Positions 1 to 6,665 of a stretch of DNA of 14,502 nt are shown piece by piece. The notes below the pieces were generated by a model, which did no database searches, had not been told where the DNA came from, and worked only from the letters and a program-made list of their open reading frames with translations. Position 1 is the first letter of the stretch. Each line of letters begins with the position of its first letter. The translations under genes were made by a program, and so were the position numbers. The DNA is from DATGLE01 sp035294325 (GTDB taxonomy: Bacteria; Chloroflexota; Ktedonobacteria; Ktedonobacterales; Ktedonobacteraceae): the NCBI GenBank assembly GCA_035294325.1, contig DATGLE010000205.1:1-14502 (forward strand), read 5' to 3'.

Positions 1-138
1 AACATCTTTGTTGGCGGCAGCGTGCTGGACAACAAGTACGAGCTACAACGAACTTCTAAAGCGAAGCCGAAGTGGTCCATCTGGTCGGAGCAGGATCTCC
101 AAAATTTGTCAGCTTCCGAAGAAGTGTCACCTCTCTAA
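1..138 (+). CDS. 3' end of an unrecognised protein-coding gene (partial)
   Basis: Frame 1 is open from the first base of the window to a TAA at 136-138 and encodes 45 residues without a start codon, so this is read as the tail of a gene entering from the left. The visible peptide begins NIFVGGSVLDNKYELQR and ends in the acidic stretch SASEEVSPL. It contains no motif I can assign to a family. The reading rests on the open frame reaching the edge and on the absence of a better frame. The opposite-strand frame at 56-238 lacks a convincing ribosome site and looks like a shadow. A chance 46-codon opening is possible, so confidence is moderate. Confidence 0.5.
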   Translation, partial: NIFVGGSVLDNKYELQRTSKAKPKWSIWSEQDLQNLSASEEVSPL

Positions 139-337
139 GTAGCGCTCCGCTGCCAGTCGCTACGCCAGTCTTTGCAACTTTTTTCAGCGCGGCCACGTGG
201 AATACATGAATATATGTACAAAACACAACCTTACACATTTATGCTCCATTAGCAATGTGTATTGCTGACATAGAGCGAAGAGGAGTGCGTTCCTCTTTCA
301 TTTACAAAGAAGAGTTTTTGTGCAAAGGAGTACCCAT
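139..337 (+). promoter_or_regulatory. Intergenic leader of the YflT-type gene, with two weak hairpins
   Basis: This 199-bp gap holds two small inverted repeats. GTAGCG (139-144) pairs with CGCTAC (158-163) right after the upstream stop, and a run of six T lies a little further on near 179-184, which could make a weak terminator. AAGAGGA (278-284) pairs with TCCTCTT (291-297) across a six-base loop in the presumed 5' leader. AAAGGAG at 324-330 lies 7 bases before the ATG at 338 and decides that start. I could not pick a convincing -35/-10 pair. Confidence 0.35.
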
Positions 338-1126
338 ATGTCCATGAATCCACATTCGACTGTTGTGGGCGTTTTCAGAGACAGAACAATGGCCGAGCAG
401 GCTATGGCGGCTCTCAAAGAGGCCGGGTTCAGCCGCGAGCAGATCCGCTACGCCGGACCAGGCGGCGGCGGCTTCTTCGAGGATATCAAGAGCCTCTTCA
501 CCGCGCCAGGGGCCACCGTTGAAAATCTTGCCCACGACCTGACCGCAATGGGCCTGTCAGATGATGAGGCTCGCTACTATGCGAACGAGTACAACAGTGG
601 CAATACGATCATCGCGGTAAAAGCGCCTGGACGTGAGCAAGAGGCGCTGGAGGCGCTGAACAGGTACGGCGCCTATAACTATGGTCCGGCAGCTACACCT
701 GGTCCGGCGACCAGCGCCGGTTACGCGCCCGAACCGCCGCGTACCTATGCGCAGCAGCCACCGGCGAACGCCCCCCGGGGGGATTACGCCCCCTCACAGC
801 CTGGGCAGCCAGGTAGTGATCGCCCGCTTGCGACAGCCAACCGGCCGGTCAGGGATAATCGCGCGATGCCAGACAACCAGCCAGCCCCGACCAGCCCGCC
901 CACCACAACCCCAACCGGGCACAACACAGAACTCGAACAGCTTCAGGCGCAGATCCAGGAGACGCGCCGGCAGCTTGAGGATGCACGCGCGCAACTGAAA
1001 GCGGCGAAAGATCGAGAGTCTCAGCTTCAGTCCGCACGACAGGAATTGCAAGAAGCCCAGGCTGAACTGCAAGCCACACTGGCTGAACTGCGCGATACGC
1101 AGACCCGAGCCGGCCAGCCGCGCTAA
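338..1126 (+). CDS. YflT-domain general stress protein with proline-rich linker and C-terminal coiled coil
   Basis: The start is taken at the ATG at 338 because AAAGGAG sits 7 bases upstream; the in-frame GTG at 320 overlaps that site. The 262-residue product has three parts. Residues about 7-112 resemble the 'general stress protein 17M-like' (YflT) domain: VVGVFRDRTMAEQAMAALKEAGF, a Gly-rich turn, a helical segment, then GNTIIAVKAPGREQEALEALNRYGA. Residues about 113-195 are a disordered linker rich in Pro, Ala, Gln and Asn. Residues about 196-255 are a strongly heptad-like helix (ELEQLQAQIQETRRQLEDAR and on), likely a coiled coil that multimerises the protein. There is no signal peptide or membrane segment, so it should be cytosolic. 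Homologues of the first domain are stress-induced in Bacillus; the molecular role is unknown. It appears monocistronic, ending at a strong hairpin at 1141-1180. Confidence 0.85.
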   Translation: MSMNPHSTVVGVFRDRTMAEQAMAALKEAGFSREQIRYAGPGGGGFFEDIKSLFTAPGATVENLAHDLTAMGLSDDEARYYANEYNSGNTIIAVKAPGREQEALEALNRYGAYNYGPAATPGPATSAGYAPEPPRTYAQQPPANAPRGDYAPSQPGQPGSDRPLATANRPVRDNRAMPDNQPAPTSPPTTTPTGHNTELEQLQAQIQETRRQLEDARAQLKAAKDRESQLQSARQELQEAQAELQATLAELRDTQTRAGQPR

Positions 1127-1140
1127 ATGAAACAGCGAGC

Positions 1141-1180
1141 AATGACACAGCACCCGCGCCAGCGCGGGTGCTGTGTCATT
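1141..1180 (+). terminator. Perfect 19-bp hairpin downstream of the YflT-type gene
   Basis: AATGACACAGCACCCGCGC (1141-1159) is the exact reverse complement of 1162-1180, with CA between them, so a few central pairs must open to make the loop. It lies 14 bases after the stop codon and ends in ATTTCAT, only a short T tract. Position and perfection favour a rho-independent terminator or an mRNA 3'-end stabiliser; the weak T tract keeps this below certain. Confidence 0.65.
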
Positions 1181-1267
1181 TCATAGCCCATCTCCAATGT
1201 AGTATGCTATGGAAGAGAGCAACCTTACAGATTTCTATTTATCTACCACTGGGAAGGATAACAACCA

Positions 1268-2332
1268 ATGCTGATCGACCTGCGCAGCGATACCGTGACC
1301 ATGCCCACAGCGGCAATGCGCGAAGCCATGTATCGCGCCGAGGTAGGAGACGACGTGTATGGAGAGGATCCTACAATCAACCGCCTGCAAGCAATGGCAG
1401 CCGAACGTCTGGGAAAGGAGGCCGCGCTCTTCGTGCCGAGCGGCACAATGGGCAACGCCGCCGCTATGCTGACACACGCGGGCCGGGGGCGCGCAGTGAT
1501 CGTCGGCAGCGAATCGCACGTTTATCATTATGAAGCAGGTGGGGTGTCAACGCTCGGTGGCGCTCCAATGGTGATCGTCCCCAATCTGCCCGATGGCATG
1601 CTCGATCTGGATAAATTGCGTGCCGCCATCGCCGATGAGAGCGACGAGCATGTGGCGGCTACCGCACTGGTGTGCATCGAAAACACGCACAATCGCTGTG
1701 GAGGAACGGTCCTGAGCGTGGAGCAGGTGCGGGCCATCGCGGATCTCGCTCACGCGCGGGGAGTCGCGGTGCATATGGACGGCGCGCGCATCTTTAACGC
1801 GGCCATCGCGCTTGGTGTGCCGGTCAGCGAACTCGCCCGCCCGGTGGATTCGGTGATGTTCTGCCTCTCCAAAGGGCTGAGCGCGCCCGTCGGTTCCATG
1901 CTCGTCGGGAGCAAAGAGTTTATCCGGCAGGCCCATCGCACGCGCAAGCTGCTCGGTGGAGGCATGCGCCAGGCCGGCGTTCTCGCCGCCGCTGGTATCG
2001 TGGCACTGGAACAGATGGTAGAGCGCATGGCAGAAGACCATGCGCTCTGCAAGCAACTGGCACAGGGCATGGCCGACTATCCGCAAATAGAGATTGACGC
2101 GGACCGGGTTGTTACCAACATCCTCATCTTTCGGGTACGCAACAGCCGGCAGGAACCGCTGACGGAGGCGGAAACCGAATCGTTCCTGGAGAAAGCACGC
2201 GAACACGGCGTGCTCATGGGCCAGATGGGCGGAGGTATTGTGCGCGCCGTCACGCACTATGGCATAGAGGAGTCGCACATCAACGCGGCGCTCATCGCTA
2301 TCCGGCGCGCGTTGATCGATATGCAACTTTAG
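1268..2332 (+). CDS. ltaE: Low-specificity L-threonine aldolase (PLP-dependent)
   Basis: This 354-residue protein matches fold-type I threonine aldolases, which split L-threonine or L-allo-threonine into glycine and acetaldehyde in the cytosol. The N-terminus has the family signature DLRSDTVTMPTAAMREAM, followed by VGDDVYGEDPTIN at about 27-38. The PLP-binding lysine is K202 in MFCLSKGLSAPVGS. The cofactor pocket is also visible as H84 (SESHVYHYE), the GTMGN loop at 59-63, and D171 and R174 in HMDGAR. ENTHNRCGG (about 138-146) is another conserved block. Length and motif order are as usual for the family. GGGAAGGA lies 10 bases before the ATG. It stands alone: a hairpin precedes it and a palindromic repeat element follows. 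Stereospecificity cannot be read from the sequence. Confidence 0.92.
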   Translation: MLIDLRSDTVTMPTAAMREAMYRAEVGDDVYGEDPTINRLQAMAAERLGKEAALFVPSGTMGNAAAMLTHAGRGRAVIVGSESHVYHYEAGGVSTLGGAPMVIVPNLPDGMLDLDKLRAAIADESDEHVAATALVCIENTHNRCGGTVLSVEQVRAIADLAHARGVAVHMDGARIFNAAIALGVPVSELARPVDSVMFCLSKGLSAPVGSMLVGSKEFIRQAHRTRKLLGGGMRQAGVLAAAGIVALEQMVERMAEDHALCKQLAQGMADYPQIEIDADRVVTNILIFRVRNSRQEPLTEAETESFLEKAREHGVLMGQMGGGIVRAVTHYGIEESHINAALIAIRRALIDMQL

Positions 2333-2382
2333 CACACCTTCTTACGAATACATTTTAGAGTGTGTCCGACGCTCATCGTTCT

Positions 2383-2509
2383 CGCCCGTCTCACCGGGCG
2401 TTCGTGCGGCTCCGCCGCACCAGGTAGCGCGTGTGTGGTGAGGAAAAATGCGCGCAGCGCATTTTTCCTCACCACACACGCGCTACGGCGAGCACCGCAG
2501 GCGCGAGCA
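2383..2509 (+). repeat. Composite hairpin element A: four hairpins in a row, central one 30 bp
   Basis: Four inverted repeats follow each other between the aldolase and the next gene. CGCCCG (2383-2388) pairs with CGGGCG (2395-2400). GTGCGGC (2404-2410) pairs with GCCGCAC (2414-2420) around TCC. The 30-base arm at 2424-2453 is the exact reverse complement of 2457-2486, with a GCA loop at 2454-2456. Immediately after comes the shared mini-hairpin: GGCGA (2487-2491), arm GCACC, loop GCA, arm GGCGC, GAGCA (2505-2509). There is no T tract after the long stem, so a plain terminator is unlikely. The layout recurs at 9135-9230 and partly at 4965-5047. Confidence 0.85.
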
Positions 2510-2544
2510 AGGGGTAGCGTCGAAAAAAGGAGGTTATAAAATAT

Positions 2545-3090
2545 ATGGTGCCCGGCTACCGGCGTCCGGCCTTCGGCGGCCTCTCTGGCGCTATCATTCT
2601 TATGGGGATTTTCCTGCCTATCGCCTTTGGAGGCTTCAATCTGCCCATTTTCTTCATCGCCCTGGCAGCCTCCATCTTCGTCGGCTCGCTGGCCTCGGGT
2701 TCTCCCAGGAGCGTGTATGGTAGCCTGTACGGCGCCCTCTGGATGCTCATCCTCGCTCTGTTCTTCATTACGGGTAGCTGGATCTGGTTCGTGATCGGCG
2801 GTGTGCTCTGTGGAGTTCTGGGTTCGATGACCAGGCCGATTTTAGCCTCGATGGGCTATGTGAGCACCTGTGGATCGGCGCCAGCGACTAATCGGCAGCC
2901 ACAGCAGTACTACCAACCGCAGGAAGCTTACCGGCCGCCGGAGGCGCCGTACCAGCCTTACGAACAGGGATACCAGCCGCCGCGTCCAGAAACATACCAG
3001 GAGGGCGGCCAGCAGCATCAATATCCGCCCACCACGCAATACGAGGAGCCACAGGCGCAATATCCGCAGCAGATGCCGCCGCAACAGTAA
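2545..3090 (+). CDS. Hypothetical four-helix membrane protein with Pro/Gln/Tyr-rich C-terminal tail
   Basis: I do not recognise a family. The 181-residue product has hydrophobic segments at about 12-30, 33-50, 62-77 and 78-95, which should place residues 1-100 in the cytoplasmic membrane. Residues from about 112 to the end form a low-complexity tail dominated by Pro, Gln, Tyr and Glu (repeated YQPP/YEQ-like words), probably disordered and available for interactions. The start is supported by AAAAGGAGG at 2525-2533, a near-ideal ribosome site 11 bases before the ATG at 2545. It stands alone behind hairpin element A. The tail recalls the proline-rich tail of the protein at 338-1126, but that is compositional only. 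Confidence 0.75.
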   Translation: MVPGYRRPAFGGLSGAIILMGIFLPIAFGGFNLPIFFIALAASIFVGSLASGSPRSVYGSLYGALWMLILALFFITGSWIWFVIGGVLCGVLGSMTRPILASMGYVSTCGSAPATNRQPQQYYQPQEAYRPPEAPYQPYEQGYQPPRPETYQEGGQQHQYPPTTQYEEPQAQYPQQMPPQQ

Positions 3091-3155
3091 TCTCGCGGCA
3101 GTCGTTCGTCACAAGTTGCATGCACCCGGAACAGCAGCAATGCGCAACCGGGCAT

Positions 3156-3183
3156 TTGACACACCGGGCAAACAAAATATAAG
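3156..3183 (+). promoter_or_regulatory. Sigma70-like promoter of the SDR-MpaB operon
   Basis: A perfect -35 hexamer TTGACA (3156-3161) is followed after 16 bases by TATAAG (3178-3183), five of six matches to the -10 consensus. Transcription would begin near 3190, about 50 bases before the SDR start. Confidence 0.6.
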
Positions 3184-3217
3184 ATCAAGAAGGGATATAG
3201 AATTACCGCTTGATCTT
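3181..3217. repeat. Inverted repeat overlapping the promoter of the SDR gene
   Basis: AAGATCAAG (3181-3189) is the exact reverse complement of CTTGATCTT (3209-3217), 19 bases apart. The left arm overlaps the last bases of the predicted -10 and the start site. That makes a repressor operator at least as likely as an RNA hairpin, because a transcript starting near 3190 would miss the left arm. The right arm runs into TTTATTTATTTT, so a terminator for read-through from 2545-3090 is the other option. Confidence 0.4.
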
Positions 3218-3241
3218 TATTTATTTTGAGAGGAGTCATGG

Positions 3242-4069
3242 ATGAGCTTGAAACAATTTGCCGGGGCGGTGGCGGTCATTACCGGCGGCGCCAGCGGCAT
3301 TGGCCTGGCTACCGCCTGCGCGCTGCGTGCGAAAGACGCGGATGTCGTCCTGGCGGACATCAATAGCGGAGCGCTACAGCAGGCAGCGCAACAGGTACAT
3401 CAGAGCAATCCCTCCTCGATAGCCCAGGTGCTCACCGTTGTCACCGATGTTACCAGTGAGGAGCAGGTACAGGAGTGCATGCGCCAGGCGCTCGCTCTGC
3501 GCGGGCGCATCGACCTGGTAGTGACCTGCGCCGGCGTCGGCCGGGGCGGCCCGATAGATACCTTCACCGGCGAACAGATGCAGGCCATGATGAATATCAA
3601 CTTCATGGGCACATATCACACGATCAGGGCGGCTCTGCCCGCGATGCGCCAGCAGCAGCGCGGGCACTTCGTCCTGCTCAGCTCGGTGGCAGGCAAGCTC
3701 TGTCCTCCTCTGCTCTCCGGCTATGCCGCGACCAAATGGGCGGTGCGCGGCCTGAGTTCCGCGCTGCGCGCGGAGCTTTACGGGACCGGCATCGGCATCA
3801 CTACTGTTTATCCGGCCTGGGTGGATACGCCGATGGTCCACCAGGAAGATATGGAATTCCTGGATGCGGTGGTGATGCTCAAGCCCGAGCAGGTAGCGGC
3901 GGCAATATTACAGGCGGTGCAGGAGGATAAGTCCGACCTGACGCTGGCGCCGAACCCGGACATCGCTGCCGGCCTCCAGCTTATGCACGATGACCAGGAC
4001 AATGCGGAGCAGGTGGTAGGAAAGTCGTTTTACAGGCGCATGCAGCAATTCACGCAACAGCAGACTTAA
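3242..4069 (+). CDS. Short-chain dehydrogenase/reductase (SDR), classical type
   Basis: A 275-residue classical SDR with a Rossmann fold. The dinucleotide loop is TGGASGIG at 14-21, and D39 ends the second strand (VLADIN), which usually means NAD(H) rather than NADP(H). The catalytic set is complete: N120 (NINFMG), S148 (LLSSVAG), Y161 and K165 (YAATK). The structural NNAG motif is TCAG here (about 95-98), a modest deviation seen in some members. The C-terminus carries about 30 extra residues. AGGAG sits 6 bases before the ATG at 3242; an ATG at 3238 is in another frame. It is followed after 11 bases by an MpaB-family oxygenase, so the two probably share a transcript and possibly a lipid or secondary-metabolite oxidation route. 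The substrate is not predictable. Confidence 0.88.
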   Translation: MSLKQFAGAVAVITGGASGIGLATACALRAKDADVVLADINSGALQQAAQQVHQSNPSSIAQVLTVVTDVTSEEQVQECMRQALALRGRIDLVVTCAGVGRGGPIDTFTGEQMQAMMNINFMGTYHTIRAALPAMRQQQRGHFVLLSSVAGKLCPPLLSGYAATKWAVRGLSSALRAELYGTGIGITTVYPAWVDTPMVHQEDMEFLDAVVMLKPEQVAAAILQAVQEDKSDLTLAPNPDIAAGLQLMHDDQDNAEQVVGKSFYRRMQQFTQQQT

Positions 4070-4080
4070 TCTGGACAACA

Positions 4081-4929
4081 ATGGAGACGCAACGAGAACA
4101 GAAGCCCACTTCTGATGGGGGCTACTTTGGCAGCAATAGCATCACATGGAAGCTTGCTCGTGAGGCTATCATAAACCTGGGGGGCGCGCGGGCGGTACTG
4201 ATGCAGCTTGCGCATCCCCTCGTCGCGATGGGAGTCAGCGAACATAGCAGCTATATGCGCGATCCGCTGGGCCGCTCCTGGCGCACCTTCCTGCTAGGTC
4301 ATATGCTCGCCTTCGGCTCTACCAGCACAGCGCGCCAGGCGGCTCGCACCGTCAATCGTCTGCATGCCCAGGTCTACGGCACGCTCCCTGAGAAGGTAGG
4401 AGCCTATCATGCCGGCACTCCCTACCGCGCACGGGATCCCGAATTGCTGCTCTGGGTAGAGGCAACGCTGATCGATACGGTTCTACTGATCTACCCGCTG
4501 TTCTTCAGACCGTTAAGCGATGCAGAGCAGGAGCAATATTACCAGGAATCGAAAGCGTTTAGTGCCCTGCTGGGACTCCCCGCTAAGAAGATGCCCGCAA
4601 CGCTCGCCGATTTACGCCAGTATATCCACGATATGGTCTACAGTGATCGTCTCGCCGCTACGCCCCAGGCGCGCCAGATAGCACACCAGGTGCTCTTCCC
4701 GCCCGCGCCCGGCATGCTGCGCCCCTTTATGCATCTCCATCTCCAGTTCACCTGCGCGCTGCTTCCGCAGCCGGTGCGAGAGATCTACGGGCTGGAATGG
4801 AGTCCGCAGCGGCAGATGGCCTTTGAGCTATCGGCGGCAGGTATGCGCATGGTCATTCCCCACCTGCCGCTAGCCCTGCGTGTGCTGCCCCTTACACGCA
4901 GACTGATGGAACGCGGCAGCGTCGCATAA
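4081..4929 (+). CDS. MpaB/DUF2236-family oxygenase (predicted haem protein)
   Basis: The 282-residue protein has the hallmarks of the DUF2236 family, which includes fungal MpaB and is related to the latex-clearing rubber oxygenases. These are haem enzymes that cleave C=C bonds or otherwise oxidise lipids. Visible are the N-terminal GGARAVLMQLAHPLVAMGVSEHS (about 34-56) with candidate haem ligand H45, then DPLGRSWRTF (61-70), AFGS, and the central YRARDPELLLWVEATLIDT (about 115-133). Several helices are hydrophobic (VLLIYPLFF), so membrane association is plausible. The gene starts 11 bases after the SDR stop and has no strong ribosome site of its own, which suggests translation depends on the upstream gene. 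Family assignment is strong; haem ligation and substrate are inferred from family knowledge. Confidence 0.85.
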   Translation: METQREQKPTSDGGYFGSNSITWKLAREAIINLGGARAVLMQLAHPLVAMGVSEHSSYMRDPLGRSWRTFLLGHMLAFGSTSTARQAARTVNRLHAQVYGTLPEKVGAYHAGTPYRARDPELLLWVEATLIDTVLLIYPLFFRPLSDAEQEQYYQESKAFSALLGLPAKKMPATLADLRQYIHDMVYSDRLAATPQARQIAHQVLFPPAPGMLRPFMHLHLQFTCALLPQPVREIYGLEWSPQRQMAFELSAAGMRMVIPHLPLALRVLPLTRRLMERGSVA

Positions 4930-4964
4930 TTTAAGAAACCCGATGCGCATGTTTTTGGGCGCCT

Positions 4965-5047
4965 CAGGGAAGGGAGGTTGCGGACTGCGCGCCGCAGGCG
5001 CGCAGTCCGCAACCTCCCTTCCCTGGCGAACCGCGCAGCGGTGAGCA
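4965..5047 (+). repeat. Hairpin element B: perfect 29-bp palindrome plus conserved mini-hairpin
   Basis: The arm 4965-4993 is the exact reverse complement of 4997-5025 with a GCA loop. It starts 35 bases after the oxygenase stop. At its right edge comes GGCGA (5025-5029), arm ACCGC, loop GCA, arm GCGGT, then GAGCA (5043-5047). The mini-hairpin arms differ from those of elements A and E yet pair perfectly. No T tract follows the long stem. Confidence 0.85.
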
Positions 5048-5096
5048 GTCAGGTAGACTTGCATATGGCGTTAAGTATGAAAGGATAAAAAAAGTT

Positions 5097-5909
5097 ATGT
5101 CAAATCAGAAGCGGCAGCAGAGCGAAGCCAGCGCCGCCACACTCCCCATCGCATTCGTAGTTAATGGAGAGCGCTACGATGTCGAGGCCAACCCGCAGGA
5201 GATCTTTCACGAGGCTCTCGAACATGTGCTGCCGGAGGGGCTGCTCAGCGGCCACCGTATCCGCATCAGCACACCCGGCGGCGACGAGATCTTCCCCGAT
5301 ATGTTTATCGGGGAGACCGTGGCGCACTTCAAAACGAACACGATCCATGTCGAGGCCAGGCCGTTGAGCGAGGTTACGGCAGAGCCAGGTCAGCGCACAT
5401 GGACCAACCTCGGCTTCGATCACCTGGCGATTACAGTAGCGGACCGGGAAGATGCCCGGCAATTCTTTAGCGAGGTGCTGGGCATGACCATCGTGCGCGA
5501 TGACCGGCATCAGACGGTCTTCACCACCGGCAATGTCGCTCTGTTCTGCTTCGGCGCCGAGAAGGCTCCGCTCTCCGATGGTTTACCGAGTCGCTGGCAT
5601 CATCTCGGCTTCGTGGTTGATGACCTGGATGCCGCCTACCATCACCTGGCTTATCACGCTAAATTACGCCGCGAGCGCGTAGGAGATGGCTCCGGCTCCA
5701 TCTCCTCCGACTTCATTCTACTGGAGCGCAACGAGCGCTGGTCGCTCTACTGTCACTACCGCAATGGCGATACCAGGCTCATGATCCAGCTTTCCGAAAT
5801 CAAGCCAGAGTTCCGTGGCTTCGCCGATCCTCACCGGTTCAGCGATAAGATGTACGACTATCTCAGCGGGCGCTACGGTGTTCGCTTTGAAGAGACAAAG
5901 GATCAGTGA
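5097..5909 (+). CDS. VOC-fold (glyoxalase/dioxygenase superfamily) protein with extra N-terminal domain
   Basis: The C-terminal part of this 270-residue protein, about 105-235, is a vicinal-oxygen-chelate module pair. Strand one is FDHLAITVADREDARQFFSEVLGM with candidate metal ligand H109. The second half begins HHLGFVVDDLDAAYHHL with H169, and E234 in MIQLSEI fits the last ligand. Substrate could be anything from a thiol adduct to an aromatic ring. Residues about 16-88 form a separate domain not normal for VOC proteins: a beta hairpin (IAFVVNGERYDVEAN), a helix (QEIFHEALEHVLPE), then more strands (HRIRIST, TIHVEARP), compatible with a beta-grasp-like fold. AAGGA lies 11 bases before the ATG. 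Its stop overlaps the convergent small gene at 5903-6070 by 7 bases. Confidence 0.85.
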   Translation: MSNQKRQQSEASAATLPIAFVVNGERYDVEANPQEIFHEALEHVLPEGLLSGHRIRISTPGGDEIFPDMFIGETVAHFKTNTIHVEARPLSEVTAEPGQRTWTNLGFDHLAITVADREDARQFFSEVLGMTIVRDDRHQTVFTTGNVALFCFGAEKAPLSDGLPSRWHHLGFVVDDLDAAYHHLAYHAKLRRERVGDGSGSISSDFILLERNERWSLYCHYRNGDTRLMIQLSEIKPEFRGFADPHRFSDKMYDYLSGRYGVRFEETKDQ

Positions 5910-6070
5910 GAAGCCACAGTTGTGATAAAGAACGCCATCACAATCAGCCAGCTAATGACCAGGGCAATTAGCACACGCACAGCCATTCCCGATACGTACA
6001 GGTTGCGGCGCCGGGGGCGTGTAGAGTCAACAGTGGTGCGCGGGGAACTGGTAACGCCATTCCTAGCCAT
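5903..6070 (-). CDS. Small tail-anchored membrane protein, 55 residues
   Basis: Read on the minus strand from the ATG at 6070, chosen because GGAG lies 7 bases upstream; an in-frame ATG at 6088 has no such site. The product has a polar N-terminus ending in the basic cluster RPRRRN (about 19-23), then a single hydrophobic helix at about 30-52 (VRVLIALVISWLIVMAFFITTV) and a short end. This is the pattern of a C-terminally anchored small membrane protein. I recognise no family. It is convergent with, and overlaps by 7 bases, the VOC gene. It lies 117 bp downstream of the DUF971 gene on the same strand, with a hairpin between. Support comes from the ribosome site and membrane helix. Confidence 0.5.
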   Translation of the reverse strand: MARNGVTSSPRTTVDSTRPRRRNLYVSGMAVRVLIALVISWLIVMAFFITTVASH

Positions 6071-6100
6071 AGAGTTTCTCCATCTCATAGCGAGCTTTTC

Positions 6101-6148
6101 TGGACGGCGCTGCCCGCATAGAAGCCTTCCTTAGAGCAGCGTCGTCCA
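6101..6148. repeat. 13-bp stem-loop between the two minus-strand genes
   Basis: TGGACGGCGCTGC (6101-6113) pairs with GCAGCGTCGTCCA (6136-6148), with one G-T wobble and a 22-base loop. It lies 40 bases past the end of the DUF971 gene and 30 bases before the small membrane protein gene. No T tract follows on either strand. An intergenic mRNA processing or stabilising hairpin is likely. Confidence 0.5.
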
Positions 6149-6187
6149 TTACATAGCAACGATGGATGGAGCTTATGTTAACGTCTC

Positions 6188-6535
6188 CTACCTTTTGGGT
6201 TGCTTCCTACGACATTCGTCGCATTCGCACAGCGCGCGAAGCTTCTCATAGGTATAGATGCCGGTCCTGTGACCGTCTTCCCAGACGGGCGTCAGGCCAT
6301 AGCGGCCAACCGGCTCTATATTGACCAGGGTTGTCTCTTCAACGCTCAAACTCTGCTTTTTCTGCAACATTCCGGGCAGGCCGCCCTCGCCCGCGCACCA
6401 GGCGCAGGGACAGGCCCAGCGCAGATTCTCCCAGCCATGCACGCTCTCATGCCCATCGCTCCACGAGAGGATCAGCCTGCGATTCTCTTCATCGAGCAAA
6501 AACGATGTGGGTACTGGATGATCGTATTGTGTCAT
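6188..6535 (-). CDS. DUF971 (GBBH-like N-terminal domain) protein with two CxCxxC motifs
   Basis: A 115-residue single-domain protein with the full DUF971 pattern: ILSWSDGHESVHGWENLRWACPCAWC (about 22-47), then VGRYGLTPVWEDGHRTGIYTYEKLRALCECDEC (about 76-108). The two halves both carry W-x-DGH and end in C-x-C-x-x-C (C42, C44, C47 and C103, C105, C108), so a shared metal site, zinc or iron-sulphur, is plausible. DUF971 domains occur alone in bacteria and fused to gamma-butyrobetaine hydroxylase in eukaryotes. Stand-alone forms are often near iron-sulphur assembly genes, but none are visible here. The ATG at 6535 has AAAGG about 12 bases upstream, and a sigma70-like promoter lies at 6584-6612. 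Biochemical function is unknown. Confidence 0.88.
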   Translation of the reverse strand: MTQYDHPVPTSFLLDEENRRLILSWSDGHESVHGWENLRWACPCAWCAGEGGLPGMLQKKQSLSVEETTLVNIEPVGRYGLTPVWEDGHRTGIYTYEKLRALCECDECRRKQPKR

Positions 6536-6583
6536 ACGTATTCCAACCTTTACGGCGAATCTGATACATACTCGGTGAGCTTC

Positions 6584-6612
6584 ATTATAGTTCTTCTTTC
6601 CCGCTCAGTCCA
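6584..6612 (-). promoter_or_regulatory. Sigma70-like promoter of the DUF971 gene
   Basis: On the minus strand TGGACT (6612-6607, four of six to TTGACA) precedes a perfect TATAAT (6589-6584) by 17 bases. The predicted start is near 6577, giving a leader of about 40 bases to the ATG at 6535. Confidence 0.6.
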
Positions 6613-6665
6613 CTCCTGATGAAAGGGTCCGTGTCATTTTCGGCACGCTGCATCTTTTCCCTGAC

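Noticed and set aside
1..60. Ser/Thr kinase N-terminus (VLDNKYELQR resembles the start of such kinases)
   Set aside because: The next residues do not continue into a glycine-rich loop and the frame stops after 45 codons.
1547..2335. 262-codon minus-strand frame opposite the threonine aldolase
   Set aside because: Shadow of a confidently assigned gene in GC-rich DNA; composition is His/Arg-rich without domain features.
2424..2486. Ordinary rho-independent terminator
   Set aside because: The stem is far longer than usual, loops on three bases and is followed by GGCGAGC rather than a T tract.
3238..3241. ATG at 3238 as the SDR start
   Set aside because: It is in a different frame from the SDR; the in-frame ATG at 3242 has the better-spaced AGGAG.
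5922..6134. 70-codon plus-strand frame after the VOC gene
   Set aside because: No ribosome site and no domain; the opposite strand has a better supported small membrane protein gene.
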